DNA of 64,000 nucleotides from Bacteroidia bacterium 43-41 (GTDB lineage Bacteria; Bacteroidota; Bacteroidia; Bacteroidales; Dysgonomonadaceae), in the NCBI GenBank assembly GCA_001898165.1, contig MKTD01000026.1, positions 1-64,000 on the forward strand. The letters run 5' to 3'. The notes under the pieces are model-generated. The model was not told the DNA's origin, made no database searches, and saw nothing but the letters and a program-made list of their open reading frames with translations. Shown piece after piece: positions 15,620 through 23,562 of this stretch (position 1 is the first letter of the stretch; each line of letters opens with the position of its first letter). A program made the translations under genes and the position numbers.

Positions 15620-16879
15620 TCAACGGATAACCTGAATCAACCCTTTCCCGATATCCCTGTATTTAAGACTTTCAATCGGTTTTGCCTTACTTTCAAGCAG
15701 CTCCCAGATCTCCCGGGCATTCAAGCCGGGGAACTGCTCCATATAAAGAGCCGCCAAACCCGAAACATGGGGAGTTGCCATGCTCGTTCCGCTCAATAAT
15801 GCATAATCTCCCGAATTTCCGCTTTTCTTCGGATAAGAACTCAGCACATCCACACCGGGAGCACAAACGTTGATATTACCTCCTGTGGCTGCATTGATTC
15901 CGGCATTCGAAAATCGGGCAATCCGCATCTGATTGTCGATAGCCGCAACAGCCATTATTGACAGGGAGTTTGCCGGTGCAGAAACCGGAGCGGGCAGTTC
16001 AGGCCTTTTACTTTCGTTCCCTGCCGCGGCGATAATCAGGCAGTTGTTATCCAAGGCCCTGTTCCCGACAGTCTCGAAAAGGACGGAAGGCTTCTCGTTC
16101 AGCTTTACGGGAGATGCCAACGAGAGGGAAACTATCCGGAACTTTTTGGTAATTGCCCAATCAATAGCATCAATGATGCTGCTGGTTGTTCCCTTTCCGC
16201 TGTTGGCAAGTACTTTCCCGATTTTCAGATTACAGTCATTTGCAATGCCGTAGCGTTTGCCGGTATCGCTTCTTACATTCCCGCAGGCGATGCCGGCACA
16301 ATGTGTCCCGTGTCCGTTAGGGTCTTTATCCCACTCTTCACCTTCGATGAAAGATTTTCCTTCGATGGTCCTGCCTGCAAAATCGGGATGCAAAACGTCG
16401 AAACCCGTATCCAGAATACAAACATCAATCCCTTTGCCCGAGAACTGCGTATCTCCTATTCCAATAGCCTTCAGCCCCCATTCCAGGTCCGTTACAACTG
16501 GTTTCGGAATGGGTTTCTTCTGCATGAAATTTTCCAGTTCCAGAATTTTATTTTTCAATTGATCAACGCTTGCCTTCAGGTCGTTAATTAGAGTAATTTC
16601 ATCGGCAGGAAAAAACTCCCTCTCTTTTTCAAAATAAACAACAGGGCTCTTACTGTCGGCGACCGACCGGGTTAACTGTTCCTCATCCACATCATCCACC
16701 ACAACCACTCCCAGATTTTTGTAGAGAACGGCATTATTGTTATCGATAATGTTGAACGATCGGTTGTCTTTCGATAAATACTCCGATGATGTAACACTTA
16801 CAGAAAATCCTTTTTCCACATTCCTGATCGATTTTTCATTCTGATTGTCCAGCAAAACGATATACCTGTTCTTTGCCAT
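15620..16879 (-). CDS. Cytosolic subtilisin-like serine protease (S8)
   Basis: A 419-aa subtilase with a complete catalytic set: Asp157 (CILDTGFD), His190 (NGHGTHCAG), oxyanion Asn288 (AAAGNES) and Ser366 (LSGTSMATPH). The protein starts MAKNRYIVLL with no signal peptide, so it should stay in the cytoplasm. Residues 1-90 form an N-terminal beta/alpha domain ending VVYFEKEREFF that looks like a built-in propeptide. A short coiled-coil linker follows (about 93-122) before the catalytic domain at 135. It is the fourth gene of a five-gene operon with DUF2589-type proteins. It starts 9 bp after the preceding gene and is followed by a separate propeptide-like protein. A protease with both a cis and a trans propeptide is unusual. 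Substrate unknown; its operon partners are the obvious candidates. Confidence 0.93.
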   Translation of the reverse strand: MAKNRYIVLLDNQNEKSIRNVEKGFSVSVTSSEYLSKDNRSFNIIDNNNAVLYKNLGVVVVDDVDEEQLTRSVADSKSPVVYFEKEREFFPADEITLINDLKASVDQLKNKILELENFMQKKPIPKPVVTDLEWGLKAIGIGDTQFSGKGIDVCILDTGFDVLHPDFAGRTIEGKSFIEGEEWDKDPNGHGTHCAGIACGNVRSDTGKRYGIANDCNLKIGKVLANSGKGTTSSIIDAIDWAITKKFRIVSLSLASPVKLNEKPSVLFETVGNRALDNNCLIIAAAGNESKRPELPAPVSAPANSLSIMAVAAIDNQMRIARFSNAGINAATGGNINVCAPGVDVLSSYPKKSGNSGDYALLSGTSMATPHVSGLAALYMEQFPGLNAREIWELLESKAKPIESLKYRDIGKGLIQVIR

Positions 16880-16888
16880 AATTTTATT

Positions 16889-17473
16889 TTATTGAGCGAT
16901 GATTTTACAAACGATTTTTTCGATAAGCAGGTTAATATCTTCCGGTATTAGATTCGTGAGCAGTTTTTTATTTATTACGGATATAGAACCGTTTTGAGAC
17001 AGAAGATAGTTCCAGGAAGCATCGATCCTGGGAATAGAATCCAGGCCTTTCAGTTTTTCATCCGATAAAATTCCCTGTTGACAAAGGTTTAGAATTAAAT
17101 TGGTGAGGAGCTCTTCTCCTTCCTCGAGTTTTGAGATTTCTTTTTTATAAATTTCCTGCAGCAACAAGTCAAGATGTTCAATCCCATTATAAGAAAATCC
17201 CCACCATAATTCTCCTTTTCCGGTATTTATCTTTTCCATTTTTGAAGGATTAAAGCCTCTTTTTACCGTTTGGAGCATGCTTCTTATCCTAAGGACTTCC
17301 GACTCCCTGGCGCTTTCGCCTCTATTTTCGAAATAATCAGATAATTTAATCAGGAAAGCATTAAACCGACATTCAAAATCAAATGATTTCCCGGCAAATA
17401 ACTTTTGAATCTGATTGAATTCTGCAAAAAGACCATCTATAACTTTTACTTTATTATGGATAAACTCTTTCAT
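16889..17473 (-). CDS. Uncharacterised helical protein of the subtilase operon
   Basis: A 194-aa protein I do not recognise. It is predicted to be mostly alpha-helical, with amphipathic helices near residues 1-30, 35-75 and 100-190, no signal peptide and no membrane segment. A conserved-looking core reads GELWWGFSYNGIEHLDLLLQEI (about 108-129). Its start codon abuts the stop of the upstream gene without a gap, and the subtilase follows after 9 bp, so translational coupling is likely. It could be an adaptor between the DUF2589-type proteins and the protease, or a protease target. No function can be assigned. Confidence 0.7.
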   Translation of the reverse strand: MKEFIHNKVKVIDGLFAEFNQIQKLFAGKSFDFECRFNAFLIKLSDYFENRGESARESEVLRIRSMLQTVKRGFNPSKMEKINTGKGELWWGFSYNGIEHLDLLLQEIYKKEISKLEEGEELLTNLILNLCQQGILSDEKLKGLDSIPRIDASWNYLLSQNGSISVINKKLLTNLIPEDINLLIEKIVCKIIAQ

Positions 17474-18172
17474 CTATTCAAAAATGATTTCTTCGATGGT
17501 TTGGCCATTATTATCCTTAAACGTTTTAATCCGTAAACCCTCTTCTTCCATCTCAATATGGAGATTAATAAACAACTTGTCTTTATCCTCTGCTCCGGAC
17601 GTTTTCGGGTCGATATAAATATCATTCAGTTTGGTAGATGCCAAGGAATAACTATTGCCGATAGCTTCGTACAATATTTTTTTCATCTCCGAATGCTCTG
17701 TCTCAGCGGTGTTGTCCTGAGGCCTGAATATGCCGATATTTAACGATTTGATTGGTGACGAAATATCAATCTTCTTCACTTCATCGTCGAGACTTCTCAC
17801 CAGTTTTTGATCTTTTTTCTCGAGTGTTTTAAAAAGTTGTTTAAATTCCGGATTTTCTATCTGTTCTCTCGTAACAGGAGAGATGTTCAGTTGTTTTTCC
17901 CGGTTTACAACCTCAATCCGTTCATTTACCTCTTTCAGGAATTTCTCGTTATCGAGCTTAAAGTTGTATTTCGACTGAGAGCTTATATCGCTAACCTTCA
18001 ACGGGATGTCCATCTTTATAGCCGGAAAAGCAAATCTTGGAGCCTTAAAATATTTCAAGTATTCATGGTTTGCATACTCTTTAGCCACAAGGACCGATTT
18101 TTCATCTGCTTTTTTACGAGCCTGGATTATCTCGCTGTAGAGATAATCCAGGTAATCTGAAAGTTTAATCAT
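17474..18172 (-). CDS. DUF2589-associated protein, second gene of the subtilase operon
   Basis: I chose the ATG at 18172, giving 232 aa beginning MIKLSDYLDYLYSEIIQARKK. An in-frame upstream ATG at 18235 would overlap the preceding gene by 59 bp and give an implausible Trp/Cys-rich N-terminus. The N-terminal helix plus the RFAFPAIKMDIPLKV strand (about residues 47-61) resemble proteins that accompany DUF2589 genes elsewhere. A charged helical middle (about 70-150) follows. The C-terminus returns to beta structure (KDKLFINLHIEMEEEGLRIK). No signal peptide or membrane span. It starts 4 bp after the DUF2589 stop. The function is unknown; a structural or binding partner of the DUF2589 protein is the best guess. 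Confidence 0.7.
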   Translation of the reverse strand: MIKLSDYLDYLYSEIIQARKKADEKSVLVAKEYANHEYLKYFKAPRFAFPAIKMDIPLKVSDISSQSKYNFKLDNEKFLKEVNERIEVVNREKQLNISPVTREQIENPEFKQLFKTLEKKDQKLVRSLDDEVKKIDISSPIKSLNIGIFRPQDNTAETEHSEMKKILYEAIGNSYSLASTKLNDIYIDPKTSGAEDKDKLFINLHIEMEEEGLRIKTFKDNNGQTIEEIIFE

Positions 18173-18176
18173 AGCC

Positions 18177-19052
18177 TTAGTTTGTTGAACCCAGTAAACC
18201 CAACACTTTTTCCAGGCCGGCCGGCATCTCATCATTGGTTGCCCTGACTTTAACGCCTAAAGAATACTCTTTTTCCACCTTAATACCGGTACTCGAAGAT
18301 CTTTTGTAGGAAACATCCACTTTGAATTTTACCGGTCCCCAGCCACCTGAAGCTCCGGCATTGATGCCAAATTCACTGCTGACATTTTTTGTATATGTGG
18401 AGTTGAGCTTAACATTGAAATCCACCTCGCACGATTCAATCCGGAAACTCGGCACATTGAGCAGGGCGATAAAGGGCACATTAATTTCCGCATCTTGTTG
18501 AATAGTTGGAGGCGTACTGCCCGGGTTTGCAGGATCATAGGCAGGATTAGGAGCATTTTTCTTATACCTGAACTCCGCCATTCTGAGTTTTTTAGCACCG
18601 GATGAATCCGTCTCGAATCCCACTTCGTTGATAAAGCTCACCGTACTGATCGATGCATTTGATTGTGCTTTTACACATGCATCTAACGGGCCGCCGATAA
18701 TTGTTGCAAAATCGATGCTCCCCAACTCGGCGGCAAATTCTGCGCTGGCAGCATCTGAAGTGGCAAAGATCTTTTCGTCTTCAGCCATTTGTCCGAAAAT
18801 TAATTTTAACGTATCGGCGGAAGTTTTAGCGATAGAGCTCTCCCATTTCGGGTCGTAGCCGATCTTAAAATTGTCGATAATGTCCAGAATATCCTTTTTA
18901 GTAAGGCCCTGTAATTCCGAAGGGGCAATTCCACTCACCTGTTCGTACACGGAAGGAGATAGCACCTCTTCCAGTCCCGACAGCATCTCAATCAGTTCAT
19001 TTTTCGTTTTTTTACTGTAATCTTGTTCCAAGACAGATTTTAAAGTTTTCAT
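18177..19052 (-). CDS. DUF2589-domain protein, first gene of the subtilase operon
   Basis: A 291-aa protein. Residues about 110-291 match the DUF2589 pattern: IIGGPLDACVKAQSNASIST, then VPFIALLNVPSFRIESCEVDFNVKL, an SYTKNVSS/GGWGPVKFKVDVSY beta-rich segment, and the C-terminal VRATNDEMPAGLEKVLGLL, which is the most typical part. The first 70 residues form an extra helical region with KNELIEMLSGLEEVL and LTKKDILDII repeats. There is no signal peptide. DUF2589 has no established biochemical role. The gene is promoter-proximal in a five-gene operon with a subtilase. The upstream region holds three phased direct repeats, so expression is probably controlled by the adjacent AraC-type regulators. 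Confidence 0.85.
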   Translation of the reverse strand: MKTLKSVLEQDYSKKTKNELIEMLSGLEEVLSPSVYEQVSGIAPSELQGLTKKDILDIIDNFKIGYDPKWESSIAKTSADTLKLIFGQMAEDEKIFATSDAASAEFAAELGSIDFATIIGGPLDACVKAQSNASISTVSFINEVGFETDSSGAKKLRMAEFRYKKNAPNPAYDPANPGSTPPTIQQDAEINVPFIALLNVPSFRIESCEVDFNVKLNSTYTKNVSSEFGINAGASGGWGPVKFKVDVSYKRSSSTGIKVEKEYSLGVKVRATNDEMPAGLEKVLGLLGSTN

Positions 19053-19096
19053 CGTGCATTAATTTTTAAATGATAAAATTGCGGACTTATCGGGAA

Positions 19097-19183
19097 TAAA
19101 ATTAATGGAGAGTTTGAATAAAAATTAGGACAATTCGAACAAAAATCAGGATAATTCAAACATTAACATCTTCCAATTTGTAC
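19097..19183 (-). promoter_or_regulatory. Promoter with three 21-bp-phased direct repeats (copy 1), subtilase operon
   Basis: A reverse -7-like element (TAATTTTA on the minus strand, 19104-19097, one mismatch to TAnnTTTG) lies 44 bp upstream of the DUF2589 start. Behind it come three units: AAAAATTAGGACAATTC (19120-19136), AAAAATCAGGATAATTC (19141-19157) and CATTAACATCTTCCAATTTGTA (19161-19182). The first two are near-identical and 21 bp apart. The same layout, in the same register, occurs at 15209-15295. The best candidate binder is the HTCS at 19254-22127 or its paralogue at 14589-14960. Confidence 0.7.
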
Positions 19184-19253
19184 TACGCGAGCATGGATGA
19201 AAAGCCACTTATCTTATAAACAGCATATTAAGCAGTAAAAAATAGTCAAATGG

Positions 19254-22127
19254 TTATTGAGGAAGATTTCGAAAAGCCGTTGGAGTAACTCCGGTTACTT
19301 TTTTGAATATACGGGAGAAATAAGCCACATCGAGGAAGCCGCACGCCTCTGCCACTTCTCCAATATTTTTGTCGCGTTTGGCAAGTAATTTTTTCGAGTA
19401 GTCAATTTTTACATGAAGAATATAGGCGGAAGAAGAAAACCCCGAAATGGCATTTACTTTTCGGTTAAGCTGCGACGGGCTAATGTTAAGTGAGTCGGCA
19501 ATCTGTTGCGCGTTCAAATTGGGATTAGATATCTTTTTAAAAATTAAGTTCGTCACATTATGAAGAAAAACCATGTTGGCATCCATAGGTTCTTTTGAAT
19601 CTCCATCAAAAACAGCCTTCATGTATTTCACTTTCATCACTTTAATAAATTCCAGCAAGTTTGAAATCCTGATCAAAAGTTCCTCCGGTTGAAAAGGTTT
19701 TCTGATATATACATCCGCACCGCATTTCAGTCCGGCCAGCATATCTTCAGAAGCGGTCTTTGCCGTAATCATAATGACCGGGATATGGTTTAAAATGGTG
19801 GAAGATTTCACTTCCTTGCACAAGGTCAGCCCATCTTTCCGGGGCATCATGGCATCCGTGATGATGATATCGGGTATCAGCTTAAGGGCTTTTTCCATAC
19901 CGTCGATCCCGTCAACGGCTGTTACCACGTTATAGTTGTCTTTTAAGAGTGAACGAATATAAATGAGGACATCCCTGTTGTCTTCAACCAGCAAAATGGC
20001 AGGCTTGTCGTCAATGGGAGAGAGGTCTTCCTCTGTTGAGGTGACTGCATCTGGTTCGTCTTTCCGATCCATGGAGAAACTCGTATTATAGGGCGAATCA
20101 CTACCGGGTTCCCACTTCTCAATGAGCGCCCTCCCGTTTGTTTTTAACGGAAGGGTAACGGTAAACTCAGATCCTTTGTTAATCTGGCTCTTCACCTCAA
20201 TGGTTCCATTCATATGCTCAACCAACTGTTTGGTATAAGCCAATCCTATGCCGCTGCCCTGCTTGTCTCCGGGGTTAGGGACCTGATAAAACAGGTCAAA
20301 TATCTTTTCAATATCTTCTTCGCTTATCCCCACTCCATTATCCGCCACCTTTAACTTTACGTCCTTATAATCGGTTGTAATTAAAACACTCACTAAACCG
20401 TGATTGGGGGTGTATTTAATGGCATTGGAAAGTAAATTCTGAAACATATCGGTCAGGTAATTAGGAATAAAATCCATCTCAATATGTGGACTTTGAGGAT
20501 AGAAAGAGATGAAGATATTCTTGTCGTTCGCAAATAAGCGATACCTGTCAATCAGGATCCCGATGAAGGTTACAATATTGCCTTTTTTCCAGACCGGGTT
20601 GTCCTGCCCGGAACTGATTTTAGTAATGTCGAGCAACTGATTTACCAAGCGTAGCATCTGCTCGCCTTGTTTCTCAATGGCCGAAAGGTAGAATTTCTCT
20701 TCTTCATGCGGGATATTCTTGTTCTGCAACTGCCTGCTATGTCCCAAAATAATGGTTAACGGCGTTCGGAATTCATGGGTGATATTTGTGAAGAAATTTG
20801 ATTTCACTTTATCTATATCACGAAGCATTTTATTTTTCTTGGTACGTTGTAAAAAAGCGTACCACAACGCCACAGACAGAGATATTAAAAACAGGAATGC
20901 AGCAACAGATGCCGAAAGGATAATTCTTGTTTCACGAACCTGCCTCTCTTTTTCCCTGTTCAACTGATCAATAAACTTCAAATTCTTTTCGCGCTCATAA
21001 TTGATCCGTATATCCGTCACCTGATTATTCTTCTGTATGCTTAGGATGCTATCCTGGTACATCACACTCAGTTTATTGTTTTCGAGAGCATCTTTGTATT
21101 TTCCCATCCGGCTGTAGTACATCTCATACAAAGCATATACTTTCGACAAATGTTCGGGAGATTCTATCTCTTCGGCAGTATCTTTCGCTTTCACAAGATA
21201 CTTGAGCGCTCCATCAAAATGATTCAACTTTAAATTAATCCGCGAAAGAGCCAGGCAAGATACAAGCCAATGCCATTTATCATCTGTTCCCTCCATCACA
21301 GCATAAGCTTTCTGGAACTCATCCTCCGCTTTAAGGTATTCGCCCTGCTCTTCGAAAATTTCCCCAAAATGCGTATGGCAAAGCCCCATTCCCAATTTAG
21401 ATCCAAGCAACTGGTTTTTAATCATAGAAAGATCATAATAATAGAACGCAGAATCGTACTGTTTTCTCATTTGATATATGGATCCTAAATTGGCGTAATT
21501 AATCGCCTGGCCAAGATTGCTCTCTATGGTGATTTCTCCACTGAGCGCTTCCTTGAATTTACTCTCGGCTTCGTTAAAATCGTTTATTGAAAGGGCGATA
21601 TTACCAATTCCATTCAGGGCCATCACCCTGTTTTTTTGGTTAACCTTATTATTAACATCGTGAAAGCTTTCTGTAATTTGAAGAGCCCGATAGTGATAGT
21701 CAGACGCCTCGGGAAGAACGCCAATTCTTCGTAAGTCTGTTCCTATATTGTTGTATGCCTGCGCAATATAAATAGTGTCTTTTAGGAGGAGTGCGGCATT
21801 TAATGATTGTTGATGATAGTCGATAGCCCTGGAGAAATTGGATTGTGCACGATACCTGTTACCCAGTTCACAGCTTGTAATATAAATACCGGTATTGTTT
21901 TTCGATGTCGCATAGCTATTCAACAGATACAAAACAGAGTCGGAAGAAAAGTCCCGGGAATAGACCTTCTTCTCCAGACTGTCTTTAAATGCGGTGTTTT
22001 TGATAGTGGCATTCCCGGTTCTTGTACACGAGATAATTGTCAATAACAGAACAAAGAGTATTCTGACAGTTAACTGAGGTAACTGCTTCTGAGAAATATG
22101 AACATATTTTATCAATAGATTTATCAC
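19254..22127 (-). CDS. Hybrid two-component regulator: TPR sensor, histidine kinase, receiver, AraC output
   Basis: A 957-aa one-protein signalling system. Start is a GTG at 22127. A hydrophobic N-terminus with a lipobox-like cysteine (LLLTIISCTRT) precedes TPR repeats (about 50-380) that replace the usual beta-propeller sensor. One membrane helix lies near 397-420. HisKA has the phospho-accepting His near 448 (THEFRTPLT). The ATPase domain shows NLLSNAIKYTP, DNGVGIS and GSGIGLAYTKQLV. The receiver carries its aspartate near 757 (IIITDAMMP) and a KPF motif. The AraC DNA-binding domain fills the last 100 residues. All functional motifs are intact. It lies 200 bp upstream of the subtilase operon on the same strand, with the repeat-containing promoter between, so it is very likely that operon's activator. 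It has its own consensus promoter. Confidence 0.94.
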   Translation of the reverse strand: MINLLIKYVHISQKQLPQLTVRILFVLLLTIISCTRTGNATIKNTAFKDSLEKKVYSRDFSSDSVLYLLNSYATSKNNTGIYITSCELGNRYRAQSNFSRAIDYHQQSLNAALLLKDTIYIAQAYNNIGTDLRRIGVLPEASDYHYRALQITESFHDVNNKVNQKNRVMALNGIGNIALSINDFNEAESKFKEALSGEITIESNLGQAINYANLGSIYQMRKQYDSAFYYYDLSMIKNQLLGSKLGMGLCHTHFGEIFEEQGEYLKAEDEFQKAYAVMEGTDDKWHWLVSCLALSRINLKLNHFDGALKYLVKAKDTAEEIESPEHLSKVYALYEMYYSRMGKYKDALENNKLSVMYQDSILSIQKNNQVTDIRINYEREKNLKFIDQLNREKERQVRETRIILSASVAAFLFLISLSVALWYAFLQRTKKNKMLRDIDKVKSNFFTNITHEFRTPLTIILGHSRQLQNKNIPHEEEKFYLSAIEKQGEQMLRLVNQLLDITKISSGQDNPVWKKGNIVTFIGILIDRYRLFANDKNIFISFYPQSPHIEMDFIPNYLTDMFQNLLSNAIKYTPNHGLVSVLITTDYKDVKLKVADNGVGISEEDIEKIFDLFYQVPNPGDKQGSGIGLAYTKQLVEHMNGTIEVKSQINKGSEFTVTLPLKTNGRALIEKWEPGSDSPYNTSFSMDRKDEPDAVTSTEEDLSPIDDKPAILLVEDNRDVLIYIRSLLKDNYNVVTAVDGIDGMEKALKLIPDIIITDAMMPRKDGLTLCKEVKSSTILNHIPVIMITAKTASEDMLAGLKCGADVYIRKPFQPEELLIRISNLLEFIKVMKVKYMKAVFDGDSKEPMDANMVFLHNVTNLIFKKISNPNLNAQQIADSLNISPSQLNRKVNAISGFSSSAYILHVKIDYSKKLLAKRDKNIGEVAEACGFLDVAYFSRIFKKVTGVTPTAFRNLPQ

Positions 22128-22171
22128 TCTTCGTGGTCCTTAGCAGTAAACAATAGATATACACATCGTTG

Positions 22172-22204
22172 CAAATGTAACAAAAAAAAGCTGATAAAAA
22201 CAAA
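22172..22204 (-). promoter_or_regulatory. Consensus promoter of the hybrid regulator gene
   Basis: Minus strand TTTG (22204-22201), 21-bp spacer, TACATTTG (22179-22172): both boxes and spacing match the Bacteroidetes consensus. It overlaps the rplI terminator hairpin and lies 44 bp upstream of the GTG start at 22127. None of the 21-bp repeat units is present here. Confidence 0.7.
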
Positions 22205-22214
22205 TTTTACCAGC
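22182..22214 (-). terminator. Terminator of the rpsF-rpsR-rplI operon
   Basis: On the minus strand GCTGGTAAAA pairs with TTTTTATCAGC around a TTTG loop and is followed by eight T residues. It lies 27 bp downstream of the rplI stop codon. Confidence 0.85.
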
Positions 22215-22240
22215 CTTTAAAAAAAATTATTTTAATTTTC

Positions 22241-22684
22241 TTATTCTGCAATCACTTCAAAAGGAATTTCAACAGATACTTCCTTGTGTAGCTTAGCGAT
22301 AGCTATATAGTTCCCTACTTCTTTTACCGCGTCTTTTATTACTATGGTTTTTCTTTCCACGTCAAAACCTTTTTCTTTCAATGCATCGGCAATCTGAATA
22401 TTGGTAACCGATCCGAAGATAGTTCCGGTGGAACTGGTTTTTGCGCCAATTGTAAGAGAAACTCCTTCCATCTTTTCGGCCAGCGCCAAGGCAGCTGCTT
22501 TAATCTGTTCCAGTTTATGAGCCCGCTGTTTCAGATTTTCCGCCAGTACCTTTTTCGAAGATTCGGTAGCAATTATCGCTTTCCCTTGTGGAATAAGATA
22601 GTTGCGGGCATATCCCTTCTTTACGTTCACTATATCGTCCTTGTAGCCTAAATTCACTACATCTTCTTTTAAAATTACTTCCAT
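22241..22684 (-). CDS. rplI: 50S ribosomal protein L9
   Basis: Large-subunit protein bL9, 147 aa. The N-terminal domain starts [36 protein letters not shown] in the standard form, with the GYARNYLxPxGxA signature near residue 25. The long connecting helix and the C-terminal domain ([20 protein letters not shown]) follow. It is third in the rpsF-rpsR-rplI operon, 18 bp after rpsR, and is followed by a strong terminator. Confidence 0.98.
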   Translation of the reverse strand: MEVILKEDVVNLGYKDDIVNVKKGYARNYLIPQGKAIIATESSKKVLAENLKQRAHKLEQIKAAALALAEKMEGVSLTIGAKTSSTGTIFGSVTNIQIADALKEKGFDVERKTIVIKDAVKEVGNYIAIAKLHKEVSVEIPFEVIAE

Positions 22685-22702
22685 AACTATTCCTCCTTCT
22701 TT

Positions 22703-22969
22703 TTATTTCATTAAATCGGTTACGTACGGAAGCAATGCCAAGTGGCGTGCTCTCTTAACTGCTTGTGCAATACGACGTTGGAACTTAAGCGATGTGCCTG
22801 TGATTCTGCGTGGAAGAATTTTTCCCTGCTCATTCAGGAACTTTTTCAAAAACTCGGGATCTTTGTAATCGATATACTTGATTCCGTTCTTTTTGAAACG
22901 ACAATACTTTTTCTTTTTAACATCTACCGATACGGGAGTCAAATATCTGATTTCTGATTGTTTAGCCAT
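22703..22969 (-). CDS. rpsR: 30S ribosomal protein S18
   Basis: Small-subunit protein bS18, 88 aa, with the conserved [27 protein letters not shown] core and the [24 protein letters not shown] signature. S18 pairs with S6 in the 30S platform. The gene lies 3 bp after rpsF, so translation is probably coupled. Confidence 0.98.
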   Translation of the reverse strand: MAKQSEIRYLTPVSVDVKKKKYCRFKKNGIKYIDYKDPEFLKKFLNEQGKILPRRITGTSLKFQRRIAQAVKRARHLALLPYVTDLMK

Positions 22970-22972
22970 CTC

Positions 22973-23386
22973 TTAGTCCTCCTTTTCTTCTAATTCAACT
23001 TCTTCAACCTTAGCGGTTTCTTTAACCGGTCCGTGCGTGCGGTCTTCCTGTTTTTTACCGCCTTTGTTGTTCCGCCTTTTCTCAGCATATTCAAATGCAA
23101 AATGATCCTGCTTAATGGTTAAGAAACGGATCACACGCTCATCGCGACGGAAATTAACCTCTAGTCTGCCAATCACTGACGGATCGGCTTTGAATTCCAG
23201 AAACGTATAGAAGCCGGTTGTTTTTTTGTCGATGGGGTAAGCCAGCTTACGTAATCCCCAGTTCTCTTCGTTTACAATTTCAGCCCCTTGCTCCGTGAGC
23301 AGGTTTTTGAATTTTTCAACCGCTTCCTTCATCTGCTGATCAGACAAAACGGGAGTCAAAATGAAAACGGTTTCGTAATTGTTCAT
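22973..23386 (-). CDS. rpsF: 30S ribosomal protein S6
   Basis: Small-subunit protein bS6, 137 aa, beginning [14 protein letters not shown], with [17 protein letters not shown] in the middle. The C-terminal tail (about residues 100-137) is long, with lysine-rich then glutamate-rich segments ending [10 protein letters not shown], as is common in Bacteroidales S6. It heads the rpsF-rpsR-rplI operon behind a consensus promoter, and a small CCG-flanked hairpin sits at the start of its leader. Confidence 0.98.
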   Translation of the reverse strand: MNNYETVFILTPVLSDQQMKEAVEKFKNLLTEQGAEIVNEENWGLRKLAYPIDKKTTGFYTFLEFKADPSVIGRLEVNFRRDERVIRFLTIKQDHFAFEYAEKRRNNKGGKKQEDRTHGPVKETAKVEEVELEEKED

Positions 23387-23418
23387 ACTAAAATGAATTA
23401 ATAATTAATGATTTAAAA

Positions 23419-23437
23419 CCGAAAATTTATTTTTCGG
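23419..23437 (-). promoter_or_regulatory. Hairpin at the 5' end of the rpsF leader
   Basis: CCGAAAA pairs with TTTTCGG around a 5-nt loop, at the predicted transcription start. S6:S18 autoregulatory leaders carry CCG motifs near a stem, so this could be an S6-type binding site. The evidence is only position and the CCG, so confidence is low. Confidence 0.3.
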
Positions 23438-23441
23438 ACGG

Positions 23442-23472
23442 CAAAGATACAATAAAATATGTTAGGAACAAA
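23442..23472 (-). promoter_or_regulatory. Consensus promoter of rpsF-rpsR-rplI
   Basis: Minus strand TTTG (23472-23469), 19-bp spacer, TATCTTTG (23449-23442), 56 bp before the rpsF start. A full match to the Bacteroidetes vegetative promoter. Confidence 0.8.
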
Positions 23473-23534
23473 GCCGTGAGGGCAATAAAAAAGATAAAAG
23501 GAGGAAATAGGGTTAAGGTATACATAAAAAGTCG

Positions 23535-23542
23535 TATTTTTG
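23535..23542 (+). promoter_or_regulatory. -7 element of the U32-family gene
   Basis: TATTTTTG matches TAnnTTTG and ends 20 bp before the ATG at 23563. It supports that ATG over the in-frame start at 23476, which would place the promoter inside the gene. Confidence 0.6.
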
Positions 23543-23562
23543 CATTTCGAAAAATCACAGGG

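Noticed and set aside
18173-18235. Extended start of the second gene of the subtilase operon at 18235
   Set aside because: It would overlap the DUF2589 gene by 59 bp and give a Trp/Cys-rich N-terminus unlike the rest. The ATG at 18172 begins right after the upstream stop with a normal helix.
15409-19052. Calling the subtilase cassette an antiviral defence system
   Set aside because: No known defence gene is adjacent, the regulator is a two-component type, and no phage-sensing domain is visible. It is reported as an uncharacterised system instead.
23476-23562. Extended N-terminus of the U32-family protein
   Set aside because: The extension is basic and non-conserved in character and contains the -7 element; the ATG at 23563 starts the family block.
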